A model generated the notes under the pieces. That model searched no databases, had not been told where the DNA came from, and worked only from the letters and a program-made list of their open reading frames with translations. From Desulfatiglans sp. (lineage in GTDB: Bacteria > Desulfobacterota > DSM-4660 > Desulfatiglandales > HGW-15), in contig JAAZBV010000130.1 in NCBI GenBank assembly GCA_012513605.1, forward strand, positions 1 through 64,000: a stretch of 64,000 bases of DNA, read 5' to 3'. The translations under genes and the position numbers were made by a program. Position 1 is the stretch's first letter; each line of letters starts with the position of its first letter. Below are positions 35,046-44,493 of this stretch, in pieces.

Positions 35046-36377
35046 ATGTCACAACTATCCAAAGGCAACCTGGAAAACAGATCATCTATTACACTTCCCT
35101 CCTCGAAGGCTTTTCTTTCTCCGGCGATCTCCTTTGCAGAGAAAACAGCCATCGCCCTGGGCCTGGACAACAGGGAAGCAATGGCCGTAACCCTTGCGAT
35201 AGAAGAAATTTTTACCTACCTGTGCGGAATAACATTTGAAAATCAGGTTATTGAAATTATTTTTTCAGGCAGGGGTCATTATATAGCCATCGAGATTGTT
35301 TTTTCAGCAGAGAAATTGAACATAAGGGCATTCAATATTACATCTGCCATATCCCCTGATGACGAAACTGAAATGGAGGAAATGGGGCTTCTCATAGCCT
35401 CCAGGTTTGTCGACCGCCTTAGAGTCAATTACAGCGAGGACAAAAAATACAGAATGCTGCTGATAAAGGAAAAGGCATATCCAGACTCGGCCGAAGAACC
35501 GGTACCATCAGTCGGCAACCTTGATAATTTTGAAATAAGGACCCCAAACCCGGAGGAATTGAAACTTTTAAGCAGGCATATTCAATACCACTATAGAGAT
35601 GCATTCTTTCCCTCTGCCCTTCACTATCCTGGCAAGCTGGTCGACATGGTTAATGGCGGAGAATATGCCGCTATGATTGCTTCCGATTCAAAGGGACATA
35701 TAGGAGGCGGAATAATATGGCACTATTCTGAGGGCAAAACAGTTGAATGCTGGGGACCCTATGTCTTTGATCACAATCCCGGCTTGGGCCTTGCCGGCCG
35801 TCTTCTGGAGGATTGTATCGCGGCCGTTGCAAAGACACCTGCAATCAGCCTTTTGAACCGCTATCCGGTGGAAGAATTTTCTGGAGATTACTTTGAACTG
35901 CTCGGAACCCTTGAAATTGCTGACAGCAGTGGCAATACCCGCGAAATTCCATCATGGTACAGACAGTTGAATGAGGATTTGGGAGCCTCCATATGGGCAC
36001 CTTCAGAAATTGAACATTATCTTCGTTTAGAATACGATAGGCTTTTCCTGCCGCGGGAGATAAGGCTGGTCAGGTATGATGGTGAATCCGACAATCTTTT
36101 CTCTGTCCTGTCGGTTGATTTTGACAGATCCAGTGACAGCGCAACAATGCACCCGGTGCAGGCGGGAAGGGACATTGCGGAAAACCTGAGGAATCATCTG
36201 CAGCTGTTTATGAAAGAATCAGTTAACAATCTGTTCTTTGAAATGGACCTGGGTATTTACTGGCACTCCTATTTCGCTCCCGCACTGGTTTCAGAAGGCT
36301 TTATTCCGCGTCTGATTCTCCCCTATGGGGGAAAGGGCGATATAGTTGTCTTTCAAAGAGGGGGTATCCCTGAATGA
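35046..36377 (+). CDS. Degenerate HATPase-GNAT fusion protein
   Basis: This 443-residue protein has two parts. Residues about 10-145 resemble the RsbW/SpoIIAB ATPase fold (LGLDNREAMAVTLAIEEIFTY), but the N-box Asn is replaced by Tyr and the G1 loop reads AFNITSAISPDD rather than a DxGxP/DxGxG form, so kinase activity is doubtful. Residues about 160-440 resemble a GNAT acetyltransferase (GLGLAGRLLEDCIAAVA). It is the first gene of an eleven-gene row and overlaps the aminotransferase gene by four bases. It may be the effector bound by the STAS protein encoded downstream. Confidence 0.7.
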   Translation: MSQLSKGNLENRSSITLPSSKAFLSPAISFAEKTAIALGLDNREAMAVTLAIEEIFTYLCGITFENQVIEIIFSGRGHYIAIEIVFSAEKLNIRAFNITSAISPDDETEMEEMGLLIASRFVDRLRVNYSEDKKYRMLLIKEKAYPDSAEEPVPSVGNLDNFEIRTPNPEELKLLSRHIQYHYRDAFFPSALHYPGKLVDMVNGGEYAAMIASDSKGHIGGGIIWHYSEGKTVECWGPYVFDHNPGLGLAGRLLEDCIAAVAKTPAISLLNRYPVEEFSGDYFELLGTLEIADSSGNTREIPSWYRQLNEDLGASIWAPSEIEHYLRLEYDRLFLPREIRLVRYDGESDNLFSVLSVDFDRSSDSATMHPVQAGRDIAENLRNHLQLFMKESVNNLFFEMDLGIYWHSYFAPALVSEGFIPRLILPYGGKGDIVVFQRGGIPE

Positions 36378-37489
36378 CCTTTTCTGCGCTGGAGCGTCTT
36401 ATTCCGGATTACATAAGGCGTTTCGAAGCCTATATCCCCAGTAAACCGGATGACGAGCTTAAAAAACTCTATGGCTGCAATCGTATTTTCAGGCTGAACA
36501 ACAATGAAAACCCGCTCGGACCGCCTATCGAGGCTCAAAGGATAATTTCCGGCTTTCCGCCCGTAAAGGCATCCATATACCCCAGCGGGGATGTCTATTA
36601 CCTGCGGCAGAAACTTGCCGATCTGACCGGACTGCACCCGGATCAGTTTCTTGTGGGGAACGGAGCAAACGAAGTAATAGCATTTGTTATTAAGGCCTTC
36701 TGCCGTGAAGGCGACAATATCATAACAGCAGACAAGACCTTTGCGGTCTATGAATGGGTTGCCGAATTTTCAGGATTCGAGGCAAGACTAGCACCCCTGA
36801 TAAATTTCGAATTTGATGATGAAAAAATGCTCTCCATGGTAGATGAGCGGACAAAGATTCTCTTTATCTGCAACCCTAATAATCCCACCGGCACCTACTG
36901 GTCTCTGGACAAATTGTCCCGCTTTATGGACCGGATCAACGGAAGCCGCATTGTGGTTATTGATGAGGCCTACTTTGAGTTTGTTGAGAAAGAGGATTTT
37001 CCGGATGGAATAAAGCTTATCAAGAGATACCCAAATCTGGTTGTCTTCAGGACCATGTCCAAGATGTACGGCCTTGCAGGACTCAGAATAGGCTACCTGG
37101 CCGGAGACAGGGAAGTTGTGGATGTAATAAGAAGGACATGCGTTGTCTATTCCGTAAACACGGTTGCGCAGGAGGCGGCATGTGCGGCCATTATGGATAC
37201 AGGCCATATAGAAAAAACCCGTGAGATGGTAAAAAGGGGCAGGGATTTCCTCGAAAAGGAGCTTTCACTACTCAAACTCCCATTTGTGAGCAATGAAGGG
37301 AATTATATAATGGTAAAGCTCCCCATGAGTGACAGCCTTGCCTATAGAAAATTGATGAAACACGGGATTATGGTGCGCACCATGACAGGCTTTCGTTTTC
37401 CGAATTACATTCGAGTGACTGTTTCACACATGGAATATCTCGAGGCATTTATAGAAAGGCTCTCCACTGTCATTAACAGGGAAAAATAA
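36374..37489 (+). CDS. HisC-like PLP aminotransferase
   Basis: This 371-residue fold-type I aminotransferase has NNENPLGPP at the substrate end, NPNNPTGTYW, VIDEAYFEF and the PLP lysine in TMSKMYGLAGLRIGYLAGD. It resembles histidinol-phosphate aminotransferase and CobD-type decarboxylases. No other histidine or cobalamin genes are near, so it likely serves the pathway of this operon, such as making or using an amino acid-like compound. Confidence 0.85.
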   Translation: MTFSALERLIPDYIRRFEAYIPSKPDDELKKLYGCNRIFRLNNNENPLGPPIEAQRIISGFPPVKASIYPSGDVYYLRQKLADLTGLHPDQFLVGNGANEVIAFVIKAFCREGDNIITADKTFAVYEWVAEFSGFEARLAPLINFEFDDEKMLSMVDERTKILFICNPNNPTGTYWSLDKLSRFMDRINGSRIVVIDEAYFEFVEKEDFPDGIKLIKRYPNLVVFRTMSKMYGLAGLRIGYLAGDREVVDVIRRTCVVYSVNTVAQEAACAAIMDTGHIEKTREMVKRGRDFLEKELSLLKLPFVSNEGNYIMVKLPMSDSLAYRKLMKHGIMVRTMTGFRFPNYIRVTVSHMEYLEAFIERLSTVINREK

Positions 37490-37490
37490 T

Positions 37491-39806
37491 ATGGACAACA
37501 GGAAAAACATTATACCCCGAATAGGTGTTACCTTTCCCCGCCAGGACGCCTGCAGCAAGGTTATGGGAAGGGAAAAGTTCTCCTCTGACTTCTACTCATC
37601 CGATATGCTTTATGCAGGAGTGAAAAGGGCCGGCATACCCCACGGCCGTATCAGAAATATCAGCACAGAAAGCGCCCTTTCAACAGAAGGGGTTATAGCA
37701 GTGCTCACATTCAAAGACATTACAGGATCAAACAGGCAGGGTGTGATCAGGAAGGATCAGCCTGTTCTGGCGGATGACAGGGTAAGGCACTGCGGAGATG
37801 CAGTTGCCCTTGTAATTGCTGAAAGCCCTGAATCTCTCAAACAGGGGATAGATTCTGTAACAGTTGATTATGAACCCCTTGAAGCAATCTTCAGCACTGA
37901 ACGTGCGCTTGAGGATGGAGCAGTAATCATTCATGATGATAACCCCACCGGCAACCTTCTTCTAAAGGGTTCCCTTGAGAGGGGAAATATCACCAGGGGT
38001 TTTGAGGAATGCAATCATATTGTTAAAGGCAGTTTTTACGTGCCCATGCAGGAACATGCATACCTTGAGACAGAGGCTGGATGGGCTATTATGAAGGATG
38101 ACGGCAGGGTATATATTACTGCGGCCACTCAGACACCATTTCGTGACCGGATGGAAATAGCTCATGCTACAGGCATTGAAATGGAAAGGGTCGCAATAAA
38201 GGCGCCATTCTGCGGCGGCGCCTTTGGCGGAAAAGACGGAATAAGCGTTCAGAGCCTTCTCTGCCTTGCTGCACTTAAATGCCCCGGCAGACCTGTAAAG
38301 ATGTGGTGGAGCAGGGAAGAAAGTTTTCTTGCCAGTCCGAAGAGACATTCGGCCATGCTTGAGTATCGCCTTGGGGCAAAATCCGATGGGACACTTCACG
38401 CCCTTGAGGCAGAAATCACCTATGACACAGGGCCATATGACCATCTTGGCGGGGCAGTCATGGCTCTCGGCCTGGAACATGCCGGAGGGCCCTACCGGAT
38501 TTCAAATACATCCCTGAAGACCAGGGCAGTCTATACAAACAATCCCCTGGGCGGCGCCTTTCGCGCCTTTGGTGTGGCTCAGGTTGCCGCTGCCGTAGAG
38601 CAGATGATAGATATGCTGTCAACGGATACAGGTATCTCCCCCCTGAAGATCAGGGAGATCAACTGTGTCAGAAAAGGGGACATCAATTCGGCAGGCATGA
38701 CCATTGTAACGAGCACTGGAATTTCAGACTGCCTTGAAAGAATAAAAAGCGATCCCATGTACAGGCAAAGCAAAACCTGGAAATCAAACGCCTCTCTATT
38801 CAAAAAACGCGGAGTGGGCCTGGCGGCAGTTATGCAGGGAATGGGTTACGGCCCGGTTGTCCCGGATGTTGCTCATGCAAAGATAGAGCTCTTAAAAGAT
38901 GGGATTATCCGCATATATTCTGGAGTAACGGATATGGGGCAGGGTAATTCAAGCACATATGTACAGATCGCAGGAGAGATGCTGAATCAGGGAGCAGAAC
39001 AGTTTGAACTGCTTCAGCCTGACACGGACAAAAGCCTGCCGTCAGGATCCGCCACTGCAAGCCGGACTACCTATACCTTTGGAAATGCACTAATCGGGGC
39101 ATGTGAAATCTTCAGGGAAAGGCTTCTGGTCCGGGCTGCAGACATGCTTATGGTGACGGGACAGGAGATGGCCATTCTGCCCGGGCGTGTCAGGCATCTC
39201 CCATCGGGAAGGGAACTGGGCCTTGCCCAACTTGCCTCATTTCTTTCTGACTCTGAAAGATGCGTTTCACACCGTTTTCGAATGCCTGTATCTGAAGACA
39301 GACCCACCGGTGATGAAATGCTGAGATTACACGGTATACCTCATGCCATTTTCTCCTATGCCGCCCATCTGGCATTTGTAGAGGTGGATCTGCTTACAGG
39401 AGGGGTTGAGGTTTTGAAATATCTTGCTGTTACCGACTGCGGACGCATTATCAATCCCCAGCTCTATGAACAGCAGATACAGGGAGGAATTTCTCAGGCC
39501 ATGGGATATGCCCTGAGCGAAGAATTCCTCTCAAATGAGGGGGTGGTTCGATCCGCTGATTTTTCCACCTACATAATCCCCACATCCCTGGACATTCCGG
39601 ATATGGTATCCCTTCCCGTTGAAATACCCGAGAGCACCGGGCCCTTGGGGCTGAAGGGTGTCGGTGAAATATCAACAAACGGCCCCCTTCCGGCCATAGC
39701 AAACGCGGTTTATGATGCTGTGGGTGAGAGAATCTTCCAGTCGCCCCTGACTTCCGAAAGGGTACTGACAGCCATTGAATCTTCGAAAAGAAATGGAGAT
39801 GCATGA
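37491..39806 (+). CDS. Molybdenum hydroxylase large subunit (xanthine dehydrogenase family)
   Basis: This 771-residue subunit binds molybdopterin cytosine dinucleotide in the xanthine dehydrogenase/CO dehydrogenase family. Motifs are APFCGGAFGGKDG, GGAFRAFGVAQ, TDMGQGNSST and the C-terminal LKGVGEISTNGP with the catalytic Glu. The AYRXCSFR loop that marks true CoxL is not seen, so it is not an aerobic CO dehydrogenase. It should hydroxylate a nitrogen heterocycle or aldehyde. The order large-small-medium is tightly overlapped with the next two genes. Confidence 0.9.
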   Translation: MDNRKNIIPRIGVTFPRQDACSKVMGREKFSSDFYSSDMLYAGVKRAGIPHGRIRNISTESALSTEGVIAVLTFKDITGSNRQGVIRKDQPVLADDRVRHCGDAVALVIAESPESLKQGIDSVTVDYEPLEAIFSTERALEDGAVIIHDDNPTGNLLLKGSLERGNITRGFEECNHIVKGSFYVPMQEHAYLETEAGWAIMKDDGRVYITAATQTPFRDRMEIAHATGIEMERVAIKAPFCGGAFGGKDGISVQSLLCLAALKCPGRPVKMWWSREESFLASPKRHSAMLEYRLGAKSDGTLHALEAEITYDTGPYDHLGGAVMALGLEHAGGPYRISNTSLKTRAVYTNNPLGGAFRAFGVAQVAAAVEQMIDMLSTDTGISPLKIREINCVRKGDINSAGMTIVTSTGISDCLERIKSDPMYRQSKTWKSNASLFKKRGVGLAAVMQGMGYGPVVPDVAHAKIELLKDGIIRIYSGVTDMGQGNSSTYVQIAGEMLNQGAEQFELLQPDTDKSLPSGSATASRTTYTFGNALIGACEIFRERLLVRAADMLMVTGQEMAILPGRVRHLPSGRELGLAQLASFLSDSERCVSHRFRMPVSEDRPTGDEMLRLHGIPHAIFSYAAHLAFVEVDLLTGGVEVLKYLAVTDCGRIINPQLYEQQIQGGISQAMGYALSEEFLSNEGVVRSADFSTYIIPTSLDIPDMVSLPVEIPESTGPLGLKGVGEISTNGPLPAIANAVYDAVGERIFQSPLTSERVLTAIESSKRNGDA

Positions 39807-40282
39807 TGAATATAAAGTTTCAACTGAATAACAGACCAATCACAGTTAATGTACCACCCGACAGAAGGGTTATAGACCTGCTGCGTGATGACCTTGGACT
39901 GACCGGTACAAAGGAGGGATGCGGATCAGGAGAATGCGGTGCCTGCTCGATTCTTGTGAACGGGACCACCAGGCTCTCGTGCCTGATGCTCGCGCCGCAG
40001 CTTAACGGGTGTATTGTAGAAACCATAGAGGGCCTCACCCATGGTGATGATATGAATCACCTGCAGGAAGCATTCGTAAAACACGGCGCAGTTCAATGCG
40101 GGTTCTGCACACCCGGGATGATTATTACTGCAACAGACCTGTTAAGAAAGAACCCTCACCCATCCAGGGATGAAATCCGGCAGGGAATAAGCGGAAACCT
40201 GTGCAGGTGTACTGGTTATCAGAAAATTGTGGATGCCATAGATGCAGCAGCAGAAAACAGCGATGATGAGGCAGTAAGATGA
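39803..40282 (+). CDS. Molybdenum hydroxylase [2Fe-2S] subunit
   Basis: This 159-residue small subunit has two [2Fe-2S] sites: the plant-type GCGSGECGACSILVNG with a later LSC, and the helical-domain CGFCTPGMI with CRCTGY. It carries electrons from the Mo centre to FAD. It overlaps both neighbours by four bases, showing that all three subunits are made together. Confidence 0.95.
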   Translation: MMNIKFQLNNRPITVNVPPDRRVIDLLRDDLGLTGTKEGCGSGECGACSILVNGTTRLSCLMLAPQLNGCIVETIEGLTHGDDMNHLQEAFVKHGAVQCGFCTPGMIITATDLLRKNPHPSRDEIRQGISGNLCRCTGYQKIVDAIDAAAENSDDEAVR

Positions 40283-41163
40283 CAAAGGTGATGTTACCCG
40301 AAACACTTGATGAGTTATGGCCGATCCTTGAAAATGAGCCTGAAACCGCCATCTATGCCGGGGGGACCGATTTTCTGGTAAAACGGCGCAAAGGATTATG
40401 CGGCCACGGGCCATTAGCCTGCCTGGAAAGGATCGGAGAACTGAGAGGGATAGAGGAAGACGCTAGGCATGTTAATATAGGGGCCTGCGCCACCTTTTCC
40501 GAGATCCTTGCCAGCGCTCCTGTGCGGAATCACTTTCCCCTGCTCATAAAGGCCCTTAGTGTCCTGGGGTCCCCTCATATAAGAAATATGGGCACCATAG
40601 GGGGCAATATCGCCACTGCATCACCTGCCGGTGACAGCCTTGCGCCGCTTTACGTGCTGGGCGCTGAGATAAAACTTGTCACCAGTGAATCATTCAGGCT
40701 GGTTCCCGTAAAGGATCTTATAAAGGGGCCGGGACAAACAGATATCAGGCCAAAGGAGATCATTTCCGGTGTTGTACTGAAAAAGAGCGGGGCCTATAAT
40801 TTACACCATTATGAAAAAATCGGCCGAAGAAAGGCGCTTTCCATAGCCATAGTCAGCCTTGCCGCTCTCATGAAGATCGATGAAAACAGTATTATCAAAG
40901 AGGCGCACTTTGCCTGGGGCAGTGTTGCGCCGACTGTTTTTTATTCCCCTGAGGCGGAGAAGGCGGTAAAGGACAGGCCTTTTACCATGCAGGTTCTCAA
41001 AGATGCGGCTGACATTATTCGAAGGGATGTTCAGCCCATAGATGATATTCGCGCCTCTGCCGGTTACCGCAGGTCTGCTGCTGCAAACATACTTTTCAGA
41101 CTATTACAGGCATCTTCAGATTTTTCTCATGGCTCACATGATATAGAGGTATCTGGTAAATGA
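40279..41163 (+). CDS. Molybdenum hydroxylase FAD subunit
   Basis: This 294-residue FAD-binding subunit has YAGGTDFLVKRRKG near residue 30 and NMGTIGGNIATASPAGDSLAP (two short FAD motifs, about 106-125), then HYEKIGRRKALSIAIVSLAA. It is the medium subunit (CoxM/XdhB type) that passes electrons to the final acceptor. It overlaps the MATE gene by four bases. Confidence 0.95.
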   Translation: MTKVMLPETLDELWPILENEPETAIYAGGTDFLVKRRKGLCGHGPLACLERIGELRGIEEDARHVNIGACATFSEILASAPVRNHFPLLIKALSVLGSPHIRNMGTIGGNIATASPAGDSLAPLYVLGAEIKLVTSESFRLVPVKDLIKGPGQTDIRPKEIISGVVLKKSGAYNLHHYEKIGRRKALSIAIVSLAALMKIDENSIIKEAHFAWGSVAPTVFYSPEAEKAVKDRPFTMQVLKDAADIIRRDVQPIDDIRASAGYRRSAAANILFRLLQASSDFSHGSHDIEVSGK

Positions 41164-42551
41164 GATCCCTGCCTTTTCTTAAACCGCTGGACATGGGAAA
41201 AGGCAGGGTTTCCTCCACCCTGTTTATGCTTGCTGTTCCCACAATGATATCCCTCTTTTTTCAGAACCTGTACAGCCTTGTGGATATCATGTTTGTTTCA
41301 TGGGTAGGCACAACACCCCTTGCGGCCCTTTCTCTTTCTGTTCCTGTTTTTTACCTGGCACTCGCACTGGTAAGGGGAATAGGCCTGGGGACTACCACCC
41401 TGATGAGCTCAGCGCGCGGTGAGGGTGACGAGAAAAAGGCCGATTCTCTGGCCGAGGCATCTCTTCCTTTGATGCTGCTGATACTCTGCCCTCTGCTTAT
41501 TCTCACTCTTCCCGGTCCATGCAAATACATATTTTCCCTTCTCGGGGCGAAGGGAGAAGTGCTTTTAACGGTCCACGATTACGCCCTCTGGCTCTCACTG
41601 AGTTTTCCTGTAATGGGGTATGCCATGCTGTGCGAGTCCATACTTATGAGTCATGGTGATTCCGTTACACCCATGAAGGGCATGGTACTGGGTAACATTT
41701 TGAATCTTATACTCGATCCGGTTCTCATCTTTAGTGCCAACATGGGAGTCGAAGGCGCATCTCTGGCATCTCTTATCGGGTGGATATTTACTGCTTATTA
41801 TCTGAGAAGAAAACTCATCACATACGGATACTCGGTTCCGGTTGTTAAAAAAACCGGGGATATGATAAAGCAGTGGAGGCGTATATGGGGAATAGGTTAT
41901 GTTATTACCCTCTCCATGATTGTAGTAACCTTTTCAGTGGGGGCCATGAACTGGTTTCTTGCCCGTGAAGGAGCGGCTGCAATAGGGGCATGGAACCTTA
42001 TGAGCAGGGTGGAACTGATGATAGTTCTTCCCTTTATGGGAATAAGTCACTCCCTTGTGCCATTTGTCGGATTCAATTTCGGAAGACGTAATAAAGAACG
42101 TATCATTGCGGCTGTAAAGACATCACTCTGTATCGAATTATCCGGAATGGCGGTTTTTTCACTGCTGTTTATCTATTTTTCAAAAGAGATCATAGGATTA
42201 TTCAACCCGGGGCAGGATGTCCTGCAATGGGGGGCCTATGCCCTAAGGGCCTCTGCAACAGCCTACATATTTTTCCCCTTTGAACTTACCCTTATGGGCA
42301 CAGCCCAGGGCCTTAGAAGGCCGGTCTTTTCTCTGGTAACTTCCATATTCAGGCAGATATTTCTGAGGATCCCCCTGGCGGCCCTGCTGTACGGCATGAG
42401 CGGTGTTAAAGGTATCTACTGGAGTCATCCCCTCTCCATGGTTGCGGGAGGGCTTCTGTCCGCAGCATTGATTATGGTACTGTTACGTAATGAAAATATT
42501 CTGGACCGTTCGCGTATGTCACAACACCATACAGGAGCAAATGATGAATAA
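41160..42551 (+). CDS. MATE-family efflux transporter
   Basis: This 463-residue membrane protein has about 12 hydrophobic helices and the MATE pattern in both halves (LAVPTMISLFFQNLYSLVDIMFVSWVGTTPLAAL in part; GISHSLVPFVGFNFGRRNKERI in the second half). It exports small organic molecules using Na+ or H+. Its position after the oxidoreductase suggests export of the pathway product. Confidence 0.9.
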   Translation: MRSLPFLKPLDMGKGRVSSTLFMLAVPTMISLFFQNLYSLVDIMFVSWVGTTPLAALSLSVPVFYLALALVRGIGLGTTTLMSSARGEGDEKKADSLAEASLPLMLLILCPLLILTLPGPCKYIFSLLGAKGEVLLTVHDYALWLSLSFPVMGYAMLCESILMSHGDSVTPMKGMVLGNILNLILDPVLIFSANMGVEGASLASLIGWIFTAYYLRRKLITYGYSVPVVKKTGDMIKQWRRIWGIGYVITLSMIVVTFSVGAMNWFLAREGAAAIGAWNLMSRVELMIVLPFMGISHSLVPFVGFNFGRRNKERIIAAVKTSLCIELSGMAVFSLLFIYFSKEIIGLFNPGQDVLQWGAYALRASATAYIFFPFELTLMGTAQGLRRPVFSLVTSIFRQIFLRIPLAALLYGMSGVKGIYWSHPLSMVAGGLLSAALIMVLLRNENILDRSRMSQHHTGANDE

Positions 42552-43590
42552 ATCAAATGAAAAAGAATACTATATTGAACCGGGGCAGGAATGGGAAATA
42601 GACCTGTTCAAACCCGAAGATGCGGAAGGGGTGGTAAATCTTTTTCTGTCTGTCTACGGAAAAGAATACCCGGTAAAGACCTATCTCGACAAAGAGAGAT
42701 TAACAGATGAAAACCATGCAGGGACCACCATTTCAACCGTGGCCAGAACCACAAAGGGCGATATAGTCGGACACGTGGCACTGTATCAGAGCGCACCATT
42801 TAAAAAGATCTATGAGGCTGGAGCTGGAGTGGTGCACCGTGACTACCGTGGTGGAAAGGGTATCTTCACCAGGATGACAGCGCACACGCAGAATGTATCC
42901 GCAAATAAATTCTCTGTGGAGGTGATATTCGGAGAGCCTGTATGCAATCACATCTTCTCTCAGAAAATGACCAGCAACCTTGGATGGATAACCATGGCCC
43001 TTGAACTGGACCTTATGCCTGCATCCGCCTATATAGCTGAAAAAAGCGCTTCCGGGCGGGTCTCCTCTTTTATTGATTTTAAGACCCTGATACCTCATCC
43101 TCACAGGGTCTTTCTTCCGTCACAGTACCGGAATGAGCTTGAATATATCTATGAAGGACTGGATGACGAGCGGGACATGTATGTCAGCCAGGCGCCTTTT
43201 CCTGAAGAGGGTTTTACTTGCATAAATACTCAGATTTTTGATTTCGCACAGGTTGCCAGGCTTACTGTCAGTAAATCAGGCAAAGATTTTTCTGAAATAT
43301 TTTTCAGGGAGGAAAAGAGTGCTGAAAGCAAGGGAATTACACTGATTGAGGTATGGCTTAACCTTTCAGAACCATGGATCGGTGAGACAATCAATCTTCT
43401 GAGAGGAAAAGGGTATTTTTTTGGAGGTCTCCTTCCAAGGTGGTTCAATGAGGACGGACTGCTTATGCTCAAGACAAAACACCGTCCATATTGGGAAGAG
43501 ATGCAAATATATTCCGAACGGGCAATAGAGATCACCGGGTTTGTACGAAGGGACTGGGAGGACCGGACGCGTCAGTCAAAAGAACAATAG
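42541..43590 (+). CDS. GNAT-family acetyltransferase-like protein
   Basis: This 349-residue protein has an N-terminal GNAT domain: FKPEDAEGVVNLFLSVYGKEYP, GDIVGHVALYQSAP, and GAGVVHRDYRGGKGIFTRM with the acetyl-CoA loop. The C-terminal half (about 180-349) is another GNAT-like region with no clear CoA loop. The start at 42541 or 42544 overlaps the MATE stop. It is the second GNAT protein in this operon. Confidence 0.78.
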   Translation: MMNKSNEKEYYIEPGQEWEIDLFKPEDAEGVVNLFLSVYGKEYPVKTYLDKERLTDENHAGTTISTVARTTKGDIVGHVALYQSAPFKKIYEAGAGVVHRDYRGGKGIFTRMTAHTQNVSANKFSVEVIFGEPVCNHIFSQKMTSNLGWITMALELDLMPASAYIAEKSASGRVSSFIDFKTLIPHPHRVFLPSQYRNELEYIYEGLDDERDMYVSQAPFPEEGFTCINTQIFDFAQVARLTVSKSGKDFSEIFFREEKSAESKGITLIEVWLNLSEPWIGETINLLRGKGYFFGGLLPRWFNEDGLLMLKTKHRPYWEEMQIYSERAIEITGFVRRDWEDRTRQSKEQ

Positions 43591-43708
43591 GGAATCAGCA
43601 TGATACTTTTTAAATAGGTTAAACTCGAATGGTTCAAATTTGTATTTGATTGCAGGTAAGGAATGGATTATAAATTCTTATACAGAAAAATCCGGTATGG
43701 GGGTAAAA

Positions 43709-44041
43709 ATGGAGATAGAGCACAGGAAAGATGTTAAGGCGGATATCATGACTGTAAAGGGAAGAATGGACGCCATAACCACTGCGGAATTTGATAAAAA
43801 AATCGAAGAGATTATTCAGCAGAAGGGAAACACTATTATTGTGGATTTTTCCGGGCTGGATTATATAAGCAGCGCTGGTCTTAGGAGTATCCTGTCGGCA
43901 TCAAAAAAACTTAAAGGTAAAGGCGGAACTATAATCCTCACGGCATTAAAGGATGTGGTAAGGGATGTGTTCGAAATATCCGGTTTCAGCTCCATACTGA
44001 CGATACATGAATCCGTGGAAAAGGCCCTCGTGGAGATATGA
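43709..44041 (+). CDS. STAS-domain anti-sigma factor antagonist
   Basis: This 110-residue STAS protein (SpoIIAA/RsbV type) contains IVDFSGLDYISSAGLRSIL with the conserved Ser that the partner kinase phosphorylates. A GGGGG run lies just before ATG 43709, and 43697 is the alternative start. A 118-bp gap to the preceding gene could hold an internal promoter. With the next gene and the SpoIIE phosphatase it forms a partner-switching set. Confidence 0.9.
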   Translation: MEIEHRKDVKADIMTVKGRMDAITTAEFDKKIEEIIQQKGNTIIVDFSGLDYISSAGLRSILSASKKLKGKGGTIILTALKDVVRDVFEISGFSSILTIHESVEKALVEI

Positions 44042-44078
44042 TTTAATCACCATTTACAAAAGGACTGTCCGATCGATT

Positions 44079-44492
44079 ATGAGCAATATAATATTGCAGG
44101 CCGGTCTGGAAAATCTGGGCAGATTTACTGAATTTGTCACTGCATATGCGAGAAAAAACGGTTTTCAAAGGATGCAGACAGACAGAATAGCCCTGTGTCT
44201 TGAAGAAGCAGTCGTTAACATTTGCAGTTACGCCTATCCGGATAATCCAGACGGAAAAGTAGAGATATCCCTCCACATGGAAAACGGAGATACTCTGATC
44301 ATAAGAATAAAGGACAGCGGCATCCCCTTTGACATTCTATCTCAGAAGGATCCGGATATAAAAGCGGGTGTATCGAAGCGTGAAATCGGTGGTTTGGGAA
44401 TATTTATTATAAAAAAAATGATGGATGACGTGAAATACGACAGGGTCGATAATCAGAATATATTGACCATGACCCTTAAAAGGGAGGCATGA
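44079..44492 (+). CDS. Serine-protein kinase / anti-sigma regulatory factor (RsbW-like)
   Basis: This is a 137-residue HATPase_c_2 protein. The N-box is intact (LCLEEAVVNICSYAY), as are the G1 motif (IKDSGIPFD) and the G2 motif (GGLGIFIIKKMMD). It should phosphorylate the STAS protein encoded just before it. The start ATG 44079 gives the normal family length. No sigma factor gene is nearby, so its target may be another protein. Confidence 0.88.
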   Translation: MSNIILQAGLENLGRFTEFVTAYARKNGFQRMQTDRIALCLEEAVVNICSYAYPDNPDGKVEISLHMENGDTLIIRIKDSGIPFDILSQKDPDIKAGVSKREIGGLGIFIIKKMMDDVKYDRVDNQNILTMTLKREA

Positions 44493-44493
44493 T

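Noticed and set aside
36374-37489. Histidine biosynthesis hisC
   Set aside because: No other his genes are nearby and the operon is of another kind. The aminotransferase is only HisC-like.
37491-41163. Aerobic CO dehydrogenase (coxLSM)
   Set aside because: The subunit pattern is similar, but the AYRXCSFR active-site loop of CoxL is not seen, so only the wider molybdenum hydroxylase family is supported.
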